Positions 35,719-42,915 of a DNA stretch of 64,000 bases are shown here, one piece after another; positions within the stretch are counted from its first letter, which is position 1; each line of letters starts with the position of its first letter. The stretch is from Lachnospiraceae bacterium (GTDB lineage: Bacteria; Bacillota; Clostridia; Lachnospirales; Lachnospiraceae), in contig JAILGE010000011.1 in assembly GCA_024697065.1 (NCBI GenBank), positions 62,001 through 126,000 on the forward strand, read 5' to 3'. The notes beneath the pieces were generated by a model, which worked only from the letters and a program-made list of their open reading frames with translations, was not told the origin of the DNA and did not search any database. The position numbers and the translations under genes are program-made.

Positions 35719-36515
35719 TGAAAGATAAGAAACCGTTAGTAAGTCTTTGGATATTGATGTACAACAACAGCTCGGATCTTAAGGAGACGGTAGACTCGGT
35801 ACTTATGCAGGACTATGATGAGATCGAAGTGATCTTCAGCGATGACGGATCCGCAAAGCTTGATAAGGAAGCTGTTGAAAAAGAGGCTGCAAGAGTACGT
35901 GAAAAATATTCCGAGGTAAGAGTTTATTTCAATCCGGAGAATATGGGTACGGTAGCCCATATCAATTCCGTTGTGGACAGATCCAAGGGTAAGTATTTTG
36001 TCAGTTGCTGTCCGGGAGACAGATTTCATTCGCCGGATACTGTAAGACGTATAGTGGAAAGGATGGAAAAAAAGCATTCCCTCATGCTCACCACAAGAAG
36101 GAATGATATATATCCGGATCGCATCAGCGTAAAGCCGCCGGCCATTACCGGAGTTGCGCTCAGATTTGCTCCGCGTCTTTTGTGTGATTATATGCTCAGA
36201 AAGAGGAATCTGATAAGCGGGTGTTGTACTTTTACGGCTAAGGAACTGTTTGAAAGATACGGAAAATACGATACTGATTACAGATTGCTTGAGGATTATC
36301 CTTATGTGGTAGATCTGCTGAGGAACGGAGCAAGAATAGATTTCATGAACCTTGTTACAATCGACCATTCCATCGGTGGAGTTTCCACGGGGAAGATACA
36401 TCCGCTGATCTGGAAAGATATAGTGTGCATGAGAAAAAAACTTCTTAAGGATCCGCATGGTCTTATGAAAAAGACGGTGAGATTCCTTGAGGAGACATCA
36501 AAAGAAACAGATTGA
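35718..36515 (+). CDS. Family 2 glycosyltransferase
   Basis: A compact 265-residue GT2 enzyme without membrane helices. PLVSLWILMYNNSSDLKETVDSVL, VIFSDDGSAKLDKEA and YFVSCCPGDRFHSPDT correspond to the GT-A motifs, although the usual D-x-D is changed to PGD, which is seen in some family members. The second half has GCCTFTAKELFERYG and DYRLLEDYPYVVDLL. The ATG overlaps the previous stop (TGATG). It should add one residue in the cytosol; specificity is unknown. Confidence 0.83.
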   Translation: MKDKKPLVSLWILMYNNSSDLKETVDSVLMQDYDEIEVIFSDDGSAKLDKEAVEKEAARVREKYSEVRVYFNPENMGTVAHINSVVDRSKGKYFVSCCPGDRFHSPDTVRRIVERMEKKHSLMLTTRRNDIYPDRISVKPPAITGVALRFAPRLLCDYMLRKRNLISGCCTFTAKELFERYGKYDTDYRLLEDYPYVVDLLRNGARIDFMNLVTIDHSIGGVSTGKIHPLIWKDIVCMRKKLLKDPHGLMKKTVRFLEETSKETD

Positions 36516-36517
36516 TT

Positions 36518-36919
36518 ATGGATATTAAGAGATACAGGTTACAACAGCATGGCGACTGGAGAGGACATCTTGTCGCACTTGAAGAGATGAAGGATATCCC
36601 TTTTGAAGTCAAACGTGTCTATTACATGTATGACACAAAGCCCGGGATCATCCGTGGTATGCATGCGCATAAGTCTCTTGAACAGTTGCTTGTTTGTGTA
36701 AACGGATCCGTGGATGTGCTTCTTGATGACGGTACCGAGAGGCAGCATGTGATATTGAATGACCCCTGCGAAGGCATCTACATCGCAAATAATATCTGGA
36801 GAGAAATGTCGGATTTTACAGAGAATGCTGTTCTGATGGTATTTGCTTCAAAGTATTATGACGAGAACGATTACATCAGGGATTATGATGAGTTCCTTAG
36901 GTTTGTAGGAAAAAAATAA
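36518..36919 (+). CDS. fdtA: dTDP-4-oxo-6-deoxyglucose 3,4-ketoisomerase (FdtA/QdtA/WxcM-like)
   Basis: This small cupin (133 residues) should move the keto group of dTDP-4-keto-6-deoxyglucose from C4 to C3, the first committed step to 3-amino-3,6-dideoxyhexoses such as Fuc3NAc. RGHLVALEEMKDIPF, KRVYYMYDT, IIRGMHAHKSLEQLLVCVNG and ASKYYDENDYIRDYDEFL follow the family consensus, with the active-site His pair in HAHK. By memory of the sequences it resembles FdtA more than QdtA, but the two cannot be separated safely by eye. No FdtB-like aminotransferase is in the window; WecE uses the 4-keto isomer. The ATG at 36518 is used; a TTG at 36512 is possible. Confidence 0.82.
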   Translation: MDIKRYRLQQHGDWRGHLVALEEMKDIPFEVKRVYYMYDTKPGIIRGMHAHKSLEQLLVCVNGSVDVLLDDGTERQHVILNDPCEGIYIANNIWREMSDFTENAVLMVFASKYYDENDYIRDYDEFLRFVGKK

Positions 36920-36936
36920 ACGGAGAGCTGCATTAA

Positions 36937-37893
36937 ATGGATCGTATAGCGGTATTGATCCCGTGTTATAACGAGGAGAAGACAATCAAAAAAGTTGTGG
37001 AAGATGCAAAGAAGGTTCTTCCGGAAGCTTCTGTATATGTCTATGACAACAATTCCACTGACAGGACTTATGAGATAGCAACTGCCGCAGGGGCTATTGT
37101 ACGAAAAGAAACCAGACAGGGAAAAGGCTTTGTTTTAAGAAGGATGTTCAGGGAGATAGATGCTCTTTGTTATATCTGCGTGGATGGGGATGATACATAT
37201 CCTATGGAGTTCGCACGTGAAATGGCGGACAAGGTCCTGAATGAGAATGCCGATATGGTTGTGGGAGACAGGCTTTCATCAACATATTTTACAGAGAACA
37301 AGAGACCTTTCCATAACGCGGGCAATTCCATGGTAAGGAAATTCATTAACAGTTTTTTTAAAAGTGATATCAAGGATATAATGACAGGCTTCAGAGCTTT
37401 GTCTTATGAATTTGTCAAAAGTTATCCGGTTCTCAGCAGAGGATTTGAGATAGAGACTGAGATGACTATACATGCCGTTTTTAATGAGATGGTAATAGAA
37501 AATGTAGTGGTTGAATACCGCGACAGACCTGAGGGAAGTGAGAGTAAGCTAAATACCTATTCCGATGGAGCGAAGGTCATTGGCACGATCATCAAATTAT
37601 ACAAAAATTATAAGCCGTTGAGCTTCTTTTCCGCACTTGCGGCAGTGATGCTCATTGTTGCTGCGGCAATGTTTTTGTGGGTATTTGCCAGATTCCTGAA
37701 CACGCATCTTGTTGAAAACATGCCGACTCTTGTGGTAAGCGGCTTTATAGCGCTTGCTGCCATTCAGGCATTCTTTTCGGGCCTCATCCTTTCCGATATG
37801 GTAACGGAGAAAAGGCGCAGTTTTGAGATGACTTTAAACAGGATACATGAGAGAAAGATCGATCTGATACAAAAAGATGAAGAAGGAAAGTGA
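36937..37893 (+). CDS. DPM1-like polyprenyl-phosphate glycosyltransferase
   Basis: A 318-residue GT2 enzyme, the third DPM1-like protein of the locus. IAVLIPCYNEEKTIKKVVED, VYVYDNNSTDRTYEIA and YICVDGDDTYPMEFAREM are the donor motifs, and IKDIMTGFRALSYEF is the typical acceptor-loop region. Helices near 230-255 and 268-288 close the protein. Its first half resembles the widespread Dol-P-mannosyl/glucosyl transferase group in Firmicutes. GGAG lies eleven bases before the ATG. The next gene, a polytopic membrane protein, starts inside its last 17 bases, suggesting a synthase/user pair. Confidence 0.86.
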   Translation: MDRIAVLIPCYNEEKTIKKVVEDAKKVLPEASVYVYDNNSTDRTYEIATAAGAIVRKETRQGKGFVLRRMFREIDALCYICVDGDDTYPMEFAREMADKVLNENADMVVGDRLSSTYFTENKRPFHNAGNSMVRKFINSFFKSDIKDIMTGFRALSYEFVKSYPVLSRGFEIETEMTIHAVFNEMVIENVVVEYRDRPEGSESKLNTYSDGAKVIGTIIKLYKNYKPLSFFSALAAVMLIVAAAMFLWVFARFLNTHLVENMPTLVVSGFIALAAIQAFFSGLILSDMVTEKRRSFEMTLNRIHERKIDLIQKDEEGK

Positions 37894-39292
37894 AAATAAA
37901 TCTAAGATAACAATACGCACGCGGATCATAGAGCTTTCGGTCTGTGTGCTTTTTTATATGTTTTTTTGCGTCGCATACGGTGTTTATATCGGTGCGGATT
38001 CCAAAGGATATATGGAGATGATAGCGGCAAGGGAACCGGTATATCCATTGTTGCTCGCATTATTCAGAAAGATATTCGGAAAGGATGATTATCTGTTTCC
38101 GGTGATAGTTTTTCAGAATCTGTTACAGGCTGCGTCTGTTTTTTTCTGCGTGGACTATCTGAGAACAAGATTCAGACTTCCTGAATTAATATCTGTCATG
38201 ATGTATGCGGTTAATTTCGGAGTGGCTTTTCTTTGTCAGTTTGCATCAGAGAGAGGCGCGATATATTCCAGTAATATAATGACGGAAGGCATTACGGTTT
38301 CTTTATGGCTGGTATTCATGACGCTGGTTTTGAAGGGGATCGTTGATGATGATAACAGGTCGATCTTTCTTGCACTTATTATTGAGACTATACTCGTAGA
38401 TACCAGAAAACAGATGGCAGTGGGATATATAGTTATTTTCCTGGCGGTGCTCATCTGCCGTGCCGGCAGGGATAAGAAAGGAAAGTATTTCGCAAGACTC
38501 GCACTGGTTACGGCAGGGATAATATTGAGTCTTGTTACGGCTGTCTGCGGGACCAGGCTCTACAATCTGATACTCAGGGGTGAGTTCGTTCAGAATGTAA
38601 GAGATATGAACCTGGTTCTTACCACATCTCTCTATGTTGCGGACAAAGAGGATGACAGGCTCATAGAAGACGCAGATGCGAGAGAACTGTTCCAAAGAAC
38701 CTATGTGCTCCTGGAGGAGACGGAGAGTAATTACAGCTTTGCAAAGGGCGGCCTCGCCGGTCTGGAATCTCATTATGAAGAACATTATGATGTGATAACC
38801 ATAGAGATCACAAAGAATCTTTTTGAGGATTTCGCTAGAGAAAAAGGGGCTGCGGATGAACTTGGTGCTGCCATTGAAGCTGACAGATTAAGCGGAGTGA
38901 TCGTAAAAAGTCTGTTAAAGGATAATATAGCAACATATGCAAAGGTTTATCTTTCATCCGTCATAAACGGGCTTGTAAACACCGTGGCTCACAGGAACAG
39001 GATCCTCGATATATGTGCTTACATCGCATACGGAGCATATATTGTCCTGTTAGTGATATGCAGGTTCAAAACCGGGAAAAGGGACGTGGCAGATGTTTCG
39101 CTGACGGTGCTTGGTGCGCTCCTTGTTAATGTTGGAGTTACAGCGGCACTTATCTTTTGCCAGAGCAGATATATGATCTATAATATGGCATTATTCTATA
39201 TGGCCGGAATCTTAATGGTCTATGAGATCTTTCTTCATCATGAAACCGCACAGACCGCCGCGCTTTCTGGCAGTGAATCTGTGAGAGAATAG
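37877..39292 (+). CDS. Polytopic membrane protein, probable GT-C-type transferase
   Basis: The 471 residues have about ten membrane helices. The first outer loop reads GVYIGADSKGYMEMIAAREP, followed by VYPLLLALFRKIFG; an acidic residue in this place followed by R-x-P-x-YP is common to GT-C enzymes such as ArnT-like and mannosyltransferase families. An extra outer loop of about 120 residues (from GEFVQNVRDMN) interrupts the helices. The start overlaps the DPM1-like gene by 17 bases. The last 81 bases overlap pgeF on the other strand. It is the last gene of the glycan locus. Confidence 0.68.
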   Translation: MKKESENKSKITIRTRIIELSVCVLFYMFFCVAYGVYIGADSKGYMEMIAAREPVYPLLLALFRKIFGKDDYLFPVIVFQNLLQAASVFFCVDYLRTRFRLPELISVMMYAVNFGVAFLCQFASERGAIYSSNIMTEGITVSLWLVFMTLVLKGIVDDDNRSIFLALIIETILVDTRKQMAVGYIVIFLAVLICRAGRDKKGKYFARLALVTAGIILSLVTAVCGTRLYNLILRGEFVQNVRDMNLVLTTSLYVADKEDDRLIEDADARELFQRTYVLLEETESNYSFAKGGLAGLESHYEEHYDVITIEITKNLFEDFAREKGAADELGAAIEADRLSGVIVKSLLKDNIATYAKVYLSSVINGLVNTVAHRNRILDICAYIAYGAYIVLLVICRFKTGKRDVADVSLTVLGALLVNVGVTAALIFCQSRYMIYNMALFYMAGILMVYEIFLHHETAQTAALSGSESVRE

Positions 39293-40141
39293 GAGATCCG
39301 GATTGCAGCATGTGCAGATGTCAGTAAGATGGATATTCTCAGCGGGGACTCCCGAATCTATCAGATTCAGGAAGCATGCATGATGCAGATCTAAAAGATA
39401 TTTGTCATTACTGTCGGGTATAGGAGTTACTACGTTTAATGATCCTTTTGCAGGGAAGGGATCATTTTTTTCTTTTTCGGAATATACCCTGATAAATTCA
39501 TCTGCGACATCTTTGCTTACTTCGTAATGCTCTCTGCAGATGCCGGGACCGATATATGCAGTGATATCTTTGGGTGAAGAACCGAAATCTTCCTTCATTT
39601 TTCTGATGGTGGCGCCTGCTATATCGGCAATGGTTCCGCGCCAGCCGGAGTGGGCAAGCCCGATGGCTTTCTTTACGGGGTCTGCGAAAAAGATGGGGAT
39701 ACAATCGGCAAAACCTGCCACAAGGCAGACATTGGGAGTATCTGTTACCAGAGCATCGATATCGTCAAAGTCACGTTCTCTTGTGACTCCCATACCGCGA
39801 TGTCTCCCGGTTACATGGAGAACATTGGCTGTATGCGTCTGTTTTGCATATACCATATCGTCTGCAGGAATGTCACCCAGAGATACGCCCATCCTCTTAA
39901 AGTTTTCAAGGATGTTATCCGGTTCATCACCTCTGCCTGATGCGAAATTAAGACTTTCAAAGATTCCCTCCGAAACACCGCCCAGTCTTGTGGAGAATCC
40001 GTGAATCATAAATGAAAAAACTTTGCTTTCATAAGGTATAAATGAAATGAAGGGAGGCAGACTGCTGCCTCTCTTTATGATCTTAGTGGTTCTCGGGCGT
40101 CCCGGGAGATATTTGATCTGTGGAATTGTTATTTCAGCCAA
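39212..40141 (-). CDS. pgeF: Peptidoglycan editing factor PgeF (multicopper oxidase/YfiH family)
   Basis: This 309-residue cytosolic protein belongs to DUF152/YfiH, known as a purine nucleoside phosphorylase-like/laccase-domain fold and, in E. coli, as a factor that keeps wrong amino acids out of peptidoglycan precursors. MIHGFSTRLGGVSEGIF, VCLVAGFADCIPIFFADP, GLAHSGWRGTIADIAGAT, AYIGPGICREHYEV and DICTCCNPDLLFSHR are the family motifs, with the metal ligands in AHSGWRG and the Cys region. The start is TTG, with GGAG nine bases upstream in the last codons of the DUF436 gene; no ATG fits. It is the last gene of a - strand operon and runs into the end of the glycan locus. Confidence 0.88.
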   Translation of the reverse strand: MAEITIPQIKYLPGRPRTTKIIKRGSSLPPFISFIPYESKVFSFMIHGFSTRLGGVSEGIFESLNFASGRGDEPDNILENFKRMGVSLGDIPADDMVYAKQTHTANVLHVTGRHRGMGVTRERDFDDIDALVTDTPNVCLVAGFADCIPIFFADPVKKAIGLAHSGWRGTIADIAGATIRKMKEDFGSSPKDITAYIGPGICREHYEVSKDVADEFIRVYSEKEKNDPFPAKGSLNVVTPIPDSNDKYLLDLHHACFLNLIDSGVPAENIHLTDICTCCNPDLLFSHRFTARKRGGLCGFMMKKDLIDH

Positions 40142-40147
40142 CCCGTG

Positions 40148-40741
40148 TCACTCCAGTGAGTCATTATATATAGCGCGGGCGCCGCCGACATATTTGGGCC
40201 TGCGTCTTGCGGCGATGATGGTTGCTTTGCAGATATTTCTCCGGGTTATCTTAAGGGGAACGACTACAGGTTTGATATGCATGCCGATGAGCACACCGCC
40301 TATGTCGATCCCGGCGTCTGCCTTCTGTTTGAGGCTCTCTGCAACAACGGGATCTTTACAGTTCTTGTAAACGGTTGTGCCGAAGGATCCGCCTGCCTTG
40401 GGCTGGGGGATCACATTTACTTCGTCCAGATCAAGCTTTTCCAGGACTTCGCGTTCCATTACTATGGCACGGTTTAAGTGTTCGCAACACTGAGCGGTAA
40501 TGATGATCCCTTTGGGTGCGGTGATCCTTGTGATGCCTCTGTAGAGAGCGCCGGCTACATCCATGCTGGAGTGTGTGCCGACACGTTCACCGACAACTTC
40601 GCTGGAGGAACATCCTATGACCAGGACCTGTCCTTCCTTTAATTTTGCAAGCTCACATACTTCCTCGGTGACTGCGGCTGCTTCTTCTTCGATCTGTTTA
40701 AGATCTACATCGGGATCGTTTTCATATGTTTTTAATTCCAT
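40148..40741 (-). CDS. DUF436 (TIGR01440, YwlG-like) protein
   Basis: The 197 residues match the DUF436/UPF0340 family of Firmicutes, whose function is unknown. LVIGCSSSEVVGERVGTHSS, TAQCCEHLNRAIVME, VIPQPKAGGSFGTTVY, KQKADAGIDIGGVLIGMH and RRRPKYVGGARAIYN are highly conserved blocks. Cys residues in CSSSEV and QCCEHLNRA could bind a ligand. GGAGG lies seven bases before the ATG. It is the third gene of the - strand operon and its last codons contain the ribosome site of pgeF. Confidence 0.87.
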   Translation of the reverse strand: MELKTYENDPDVDLKQIEEEAAAVTEEVCELAKLKEGQVLVIGCSSSEVVGERVGTHSSMDVAGALYRGITRITAPKGIIITAQCCEHLNRAIVMEREVLEKLDLDEVNVIPQPKAGGSFGTTVYKNCKDPVVAESLKQKADAGIDIGGVLIGMHIKPVVVPLKITRRNICKATIIAARRRPKYVGGARAIYNDSLE

Positions 40742-40799
40742 TTTCGTGCCTCCGTGAAAGGGATTTCTGTATGGAAAGACCGTTTCATTACTTCTATAT

Positions 40800-41810
40800 T
40801 CATAATATTTTTACGCTGTTTTGTATGGGATCGATCTCCACGATATCGGAGAAAGACTCCATAAATGATGCGAATTTGCTGTACCCAAGCTGTTTGGCTG
40901 AAAATCTGGGGTTCCATGCTTTGAGCTCTTCATTGATGATAGCCATATTGTTTATGGAACCGTCATGTTCTTTTAATATCCTGATGATCTGTTCTTTGAT
41001 ATCATCCTTGGAGATGTCCTCTTTGCGTATGGTCACGATGGTGGAACCGTTCTTTTTCTGGAGAACAAAGTTCTTAAAGCTTCCGTCTATGAAAGTGGTA
41101 AGCTTCGTGCAGCCGTAGTTGCGGACATCGAAGTCGGGATATTTGTTTCCGAGCCTGGAACCGATCTCACCGATGAAAGTCTCTTTTCCCTTGTTGGAAT
41201 TCTCGTCGATGATCTTGTAGATAGAGTCTTCAAGTTCTCCCAGGGGGGTGAATGCGACTGTATCGAAGTCGTTATTTTCTGCCACACCGGATTTTTTTGA
41301 TGTATCGGATCTTGTACCGGCGCCTGCCCTGCCTGTATCCTTTTTCTTATTCTTAGCGACTGTTTTTATATCTTCTCCGGAGAGAACTTCCAGTACTTTA
41401 AAGGCATTGCAGGCTGTTCTTAGAGCCATGGGTGTTTTGGATTCTCCGACACCTACCACGTATTTTCCGGCTTCACGAAGTCTTGCGGCCAGTCTTGTGA
41501 AATCACTGTCGCTGGTAACCAGATAAAAGCCGTCAACATTTCCGGTGTAAAGGATATCCATGGCATCAATTATCATGGCTGAATCGGTGGCGTTTTTTCC
41601 AATAGTATAGCTGTATTGCTGGATGGGCATTACGGACAGCTCAAGCATTACCTGTTTCCACTTTTCGCGTCCCTTGGCTGTCCAGTCGGAGTAGACACGT
41701 TTGTAGGTAGCCACACCGTTGTCTGCCACCTCGTCGAGTATTGTTTTTAGATACTTGGGCGAGACATTGTCACCGTCTATCAGAACGGCAAATTTCATAT
41801 CATTGTTCAT
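40800..41810 (-). CDS. NYN domain protein with two OST-HTH/LOTUS domains
   Basis: Residues 1-145 form a NYN (LabA/DUF88) PIN-like nuclease fold: FAVLIDGDNVSPKYL, NATDSAMIIDAMDILY and FYLVTSDSDFTRLAARL supply the acidic residues of a metal-dependent RNase site. After a Lys/Gly-rich linker, two winged-helix OST-HTH domains follow (about 195-265 with GSRLGNKYPDFDVRNYG, and 272-336 with NEELKAWNPRFSAKQLGYSKF), which are thought to bind RNA. So an RNA-cutting or RNA-regulating role is likely but unproven. AAAGGA is 15 bases before the ATG, a loose spacing. It lies between the metal-sensor gene and the DUF436 gene on the same strand. Confidence 0.85.
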   Translation of the reverse strand: MNNDMKFAVLIDGDNVSPKYLKTILDEVADNGVATYKRVYSDWTAKGREKWKQVMLELSVMPIQQYSYTIGKNATDSAMIIDAMDILYTGNVDGFYLVTSDSDFTRLAARLREAGKYVVGVGESKTPMALRTACNAFKVLEVLSGEDIKTVAKNKKKDTGRAGAGTRSDTSKKSGVAENNDFDTVAFTPLGELEDSIYKIIDENSNKGKETFIGEIGSRLGNKYPDFDVRNYGCTKLTTFIDGSFKNFVLQKKNGSTIVTIRKEDISKDDIKEQIIRILKEHDGSINNMAIINEELKAWNPRFSAKQLGYSKFASFMESFSDIVEIDPIQNSVKIL

Positions 41811-41838
41811 TAATCGGTTTTATATTCCTTTCATCAGG

Positions 41839-42237
41839 TCATTTCATAAACATATCAATGGCCTTATTCATTCTGTCTATGGACTCCTGGTCATTCTCAG
41901 CCACAGCTTCCACGATACAGTGCTCCAGATGTTCCTTTAAAAGAGCTTTCCCCGCACTGCTTATCTCTGCTCTTATCGCAGCAAGCTGTATCAGAACATC
42001 GGCACAGTCCCTGCCGTCTTCAAGCATGTGTTTGGTGGATTCAAGATGCCCCGCCGCTTTTGAAATACGGTTTATGATCTTCTTTATCTCACGGGGATCG
42101 TGTGTATGAGAATGAGAGTGGGTATGGTCATGAGAGTGCTCATGGCCGTCAGCGTGCTCATGGCCGTCGGTGTGCTCATGGTCATGAACATTCTCGTATA
42201 TATGTTTTTTGCTCATATTATTTTTAATATTACTCAT
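41839..42237 (-). CDS. CsoR/RcnR-family metal sensor with histidine-rich N terminus
   Basis: This 132-residue repressor of the CsoR/RcnR/FrmR family (DUF156) should release DNA when it binds metal. The four-helix core starts near residue 49 (PREIKKIINRISKAAGHLES). Cys78, His103 and Cys107 are placed as the copper ligands of CsoR, so a Cu(I) sensor is the best guess. Residues 12-46 contain 14 His in an HEHADG-type repeat, which ordinary CsoR lacks and which may store metal or widen specificity. I start at ATG 42237, because the only promoter-like box lies upstream at 42274-42282 and would exclude an ATG at 42285. No copper exporter is adjacent; the operon continues into the NYN gene. Confidence 0.83.
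   Translation of the reverse strand: MSNIKNNMSKKHIYENVHDHEHTDGHEHADGHEHSHDHTHSHSHTHDPREIKKIINRISKAAGHLESTKHMLEDGRDCADVLIQLAAIRAEISSAGKALLKEHLEHCIVEAVAENDQESIDRMNKAIDMFMK
42127..42180 (-). repeat. 18-bp in-frame repeats coding for histidine-rich hexapeptides
   Basis: Three consecutive 18-bp units code for HEHTDG, HEHADG and HEHSHD near the N terminus of the CsoR-like sensor. The first two units are nearly identical at the DNA level. Confidence 0.8.
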
Positions 42238-42273
42238 CCGGATATGCCATTCCTCATGGGGGTCGATTATTGA

Positions 42274-42282
42274 AGTATAGCA
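42274..42282 (-). promoter_or_regulatory. Extended -10 promoter of the metal-sensor operon
   Basis: Read on the - strand the bases are TGCTATACT, a TGn extension followed by a good -10 box. No clear -35 box is present, as is common with extended -10 promoters. Transcription would start near 42267, about 30 bases before the ATG. A CCCCC run just downstream (42258-42262 region) could be part of a CsoR-type operator. Confidence 0.5.
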
Positions 42283-42330
42283 CAAAACGGTGTTTTCTTT
42301 AATTATGGTGGATGTAAAGCGCAGGAAAAT

Positions 42331-42350
42331 ATGATAAGATAGTCTATCAT
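42331..42350 (+). promoter_or_regulatory. -10-like box with overlapping dyad before the DUF6935 gene
   Basis: TGATAAGAT (42332-42340) is an extended -10-like box. It sits in a dyad, ATGATA at 42331-42336 and TATCAT at 42345-42350, with an inner GATAG-T-CTATC at 42338-42348. A repressor bound there would cover the promoter; none is identified. Confidence 0.4.
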
Positions 42351-42378
42351 TGTGAATATTATTCTTAATGGGGGGATT

Positions 42379-42891
42379 ATGGTAACAGGAACAATGAGTC
42401 TTAGGTTTGATACTCTTCCGCAGAGCATTGAAGACATTAAGGCGTCCGGGTATGGTTCGCTCAGCGAGCCGGAGTATACTGCAGGTCTTTTTGTTGCTGC
42501 AATGATGATGTACGAGAAGAATAAGGAGCTGGCATTTGAAATGGTTAATTTCCTGAAAGGGCCGGATCCGCTTAGTAATTTTAAAATATCTTTTATTAAC
42601 GACCGCCTTGAAAAAGGAGCGAAATTCTATAAGATCCGTTCATATTTTGAAGGATCATCTCCCGATAATGACTATACACCGACAGTTCCTTATACAACAG
42701 TGCCTATCATGCGCAGAGAGGATACTTTTGATAATGAAGGCTGGGCAAGAGTTTTTATGAAATCTACCGGAGCTGATACTGAGAGGGAAGTAAGGCTCAG
42801 ACTTAAGAAATCCACCAATCAGTGGTTCCTTAACGAGGAATATCTGCTTCCGGATATAAGAGTGCCGAAATCGGCCGATCCGTGGGCTTAG
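42379..42891 (+). CDS. DUF6935 family protein
   Basis: A 170-residue soluble protein of unknown function. SLRFDTLPQSIEDIKA, AGLFVAAMMMYEKNKELAFEM, NFLKGPDPLSNFKISFIND, YKIRSYFEGSSPDNDYTP and STNQWFLNEEYLLPDIRVP fit a family I know as DUF6935, common in Lachnospiraceae. I see no catalytic motif, signal peptide or membrane helix. The start is uncertain: ATG 42379 follows a GGGGGG run very closely, and ATG 42394 follows AGGA. The GGDEF gene starts 24 bases after its stop, so the two may be co-transcribed. Confidence 0.7.
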   Translation: MVTGTMSLRFDTLPQSIEDIKASGYGSLSEPEYTAGLFVAAMMMYEKNKELAFEMVNFLKGPDPLSNFKISFINDRLEKGAKFYKIRSYFEGSSPDNDYTPTVPYTTVPIMRREDTFDNEGWARVFMKSTGADTEREVRLRLKKSTNQWFLNEEYLLPDIRVPKSADPWA

Positions 42892-42915
42892 ATTACAGAA
42901 GGAACGATTGATCCT

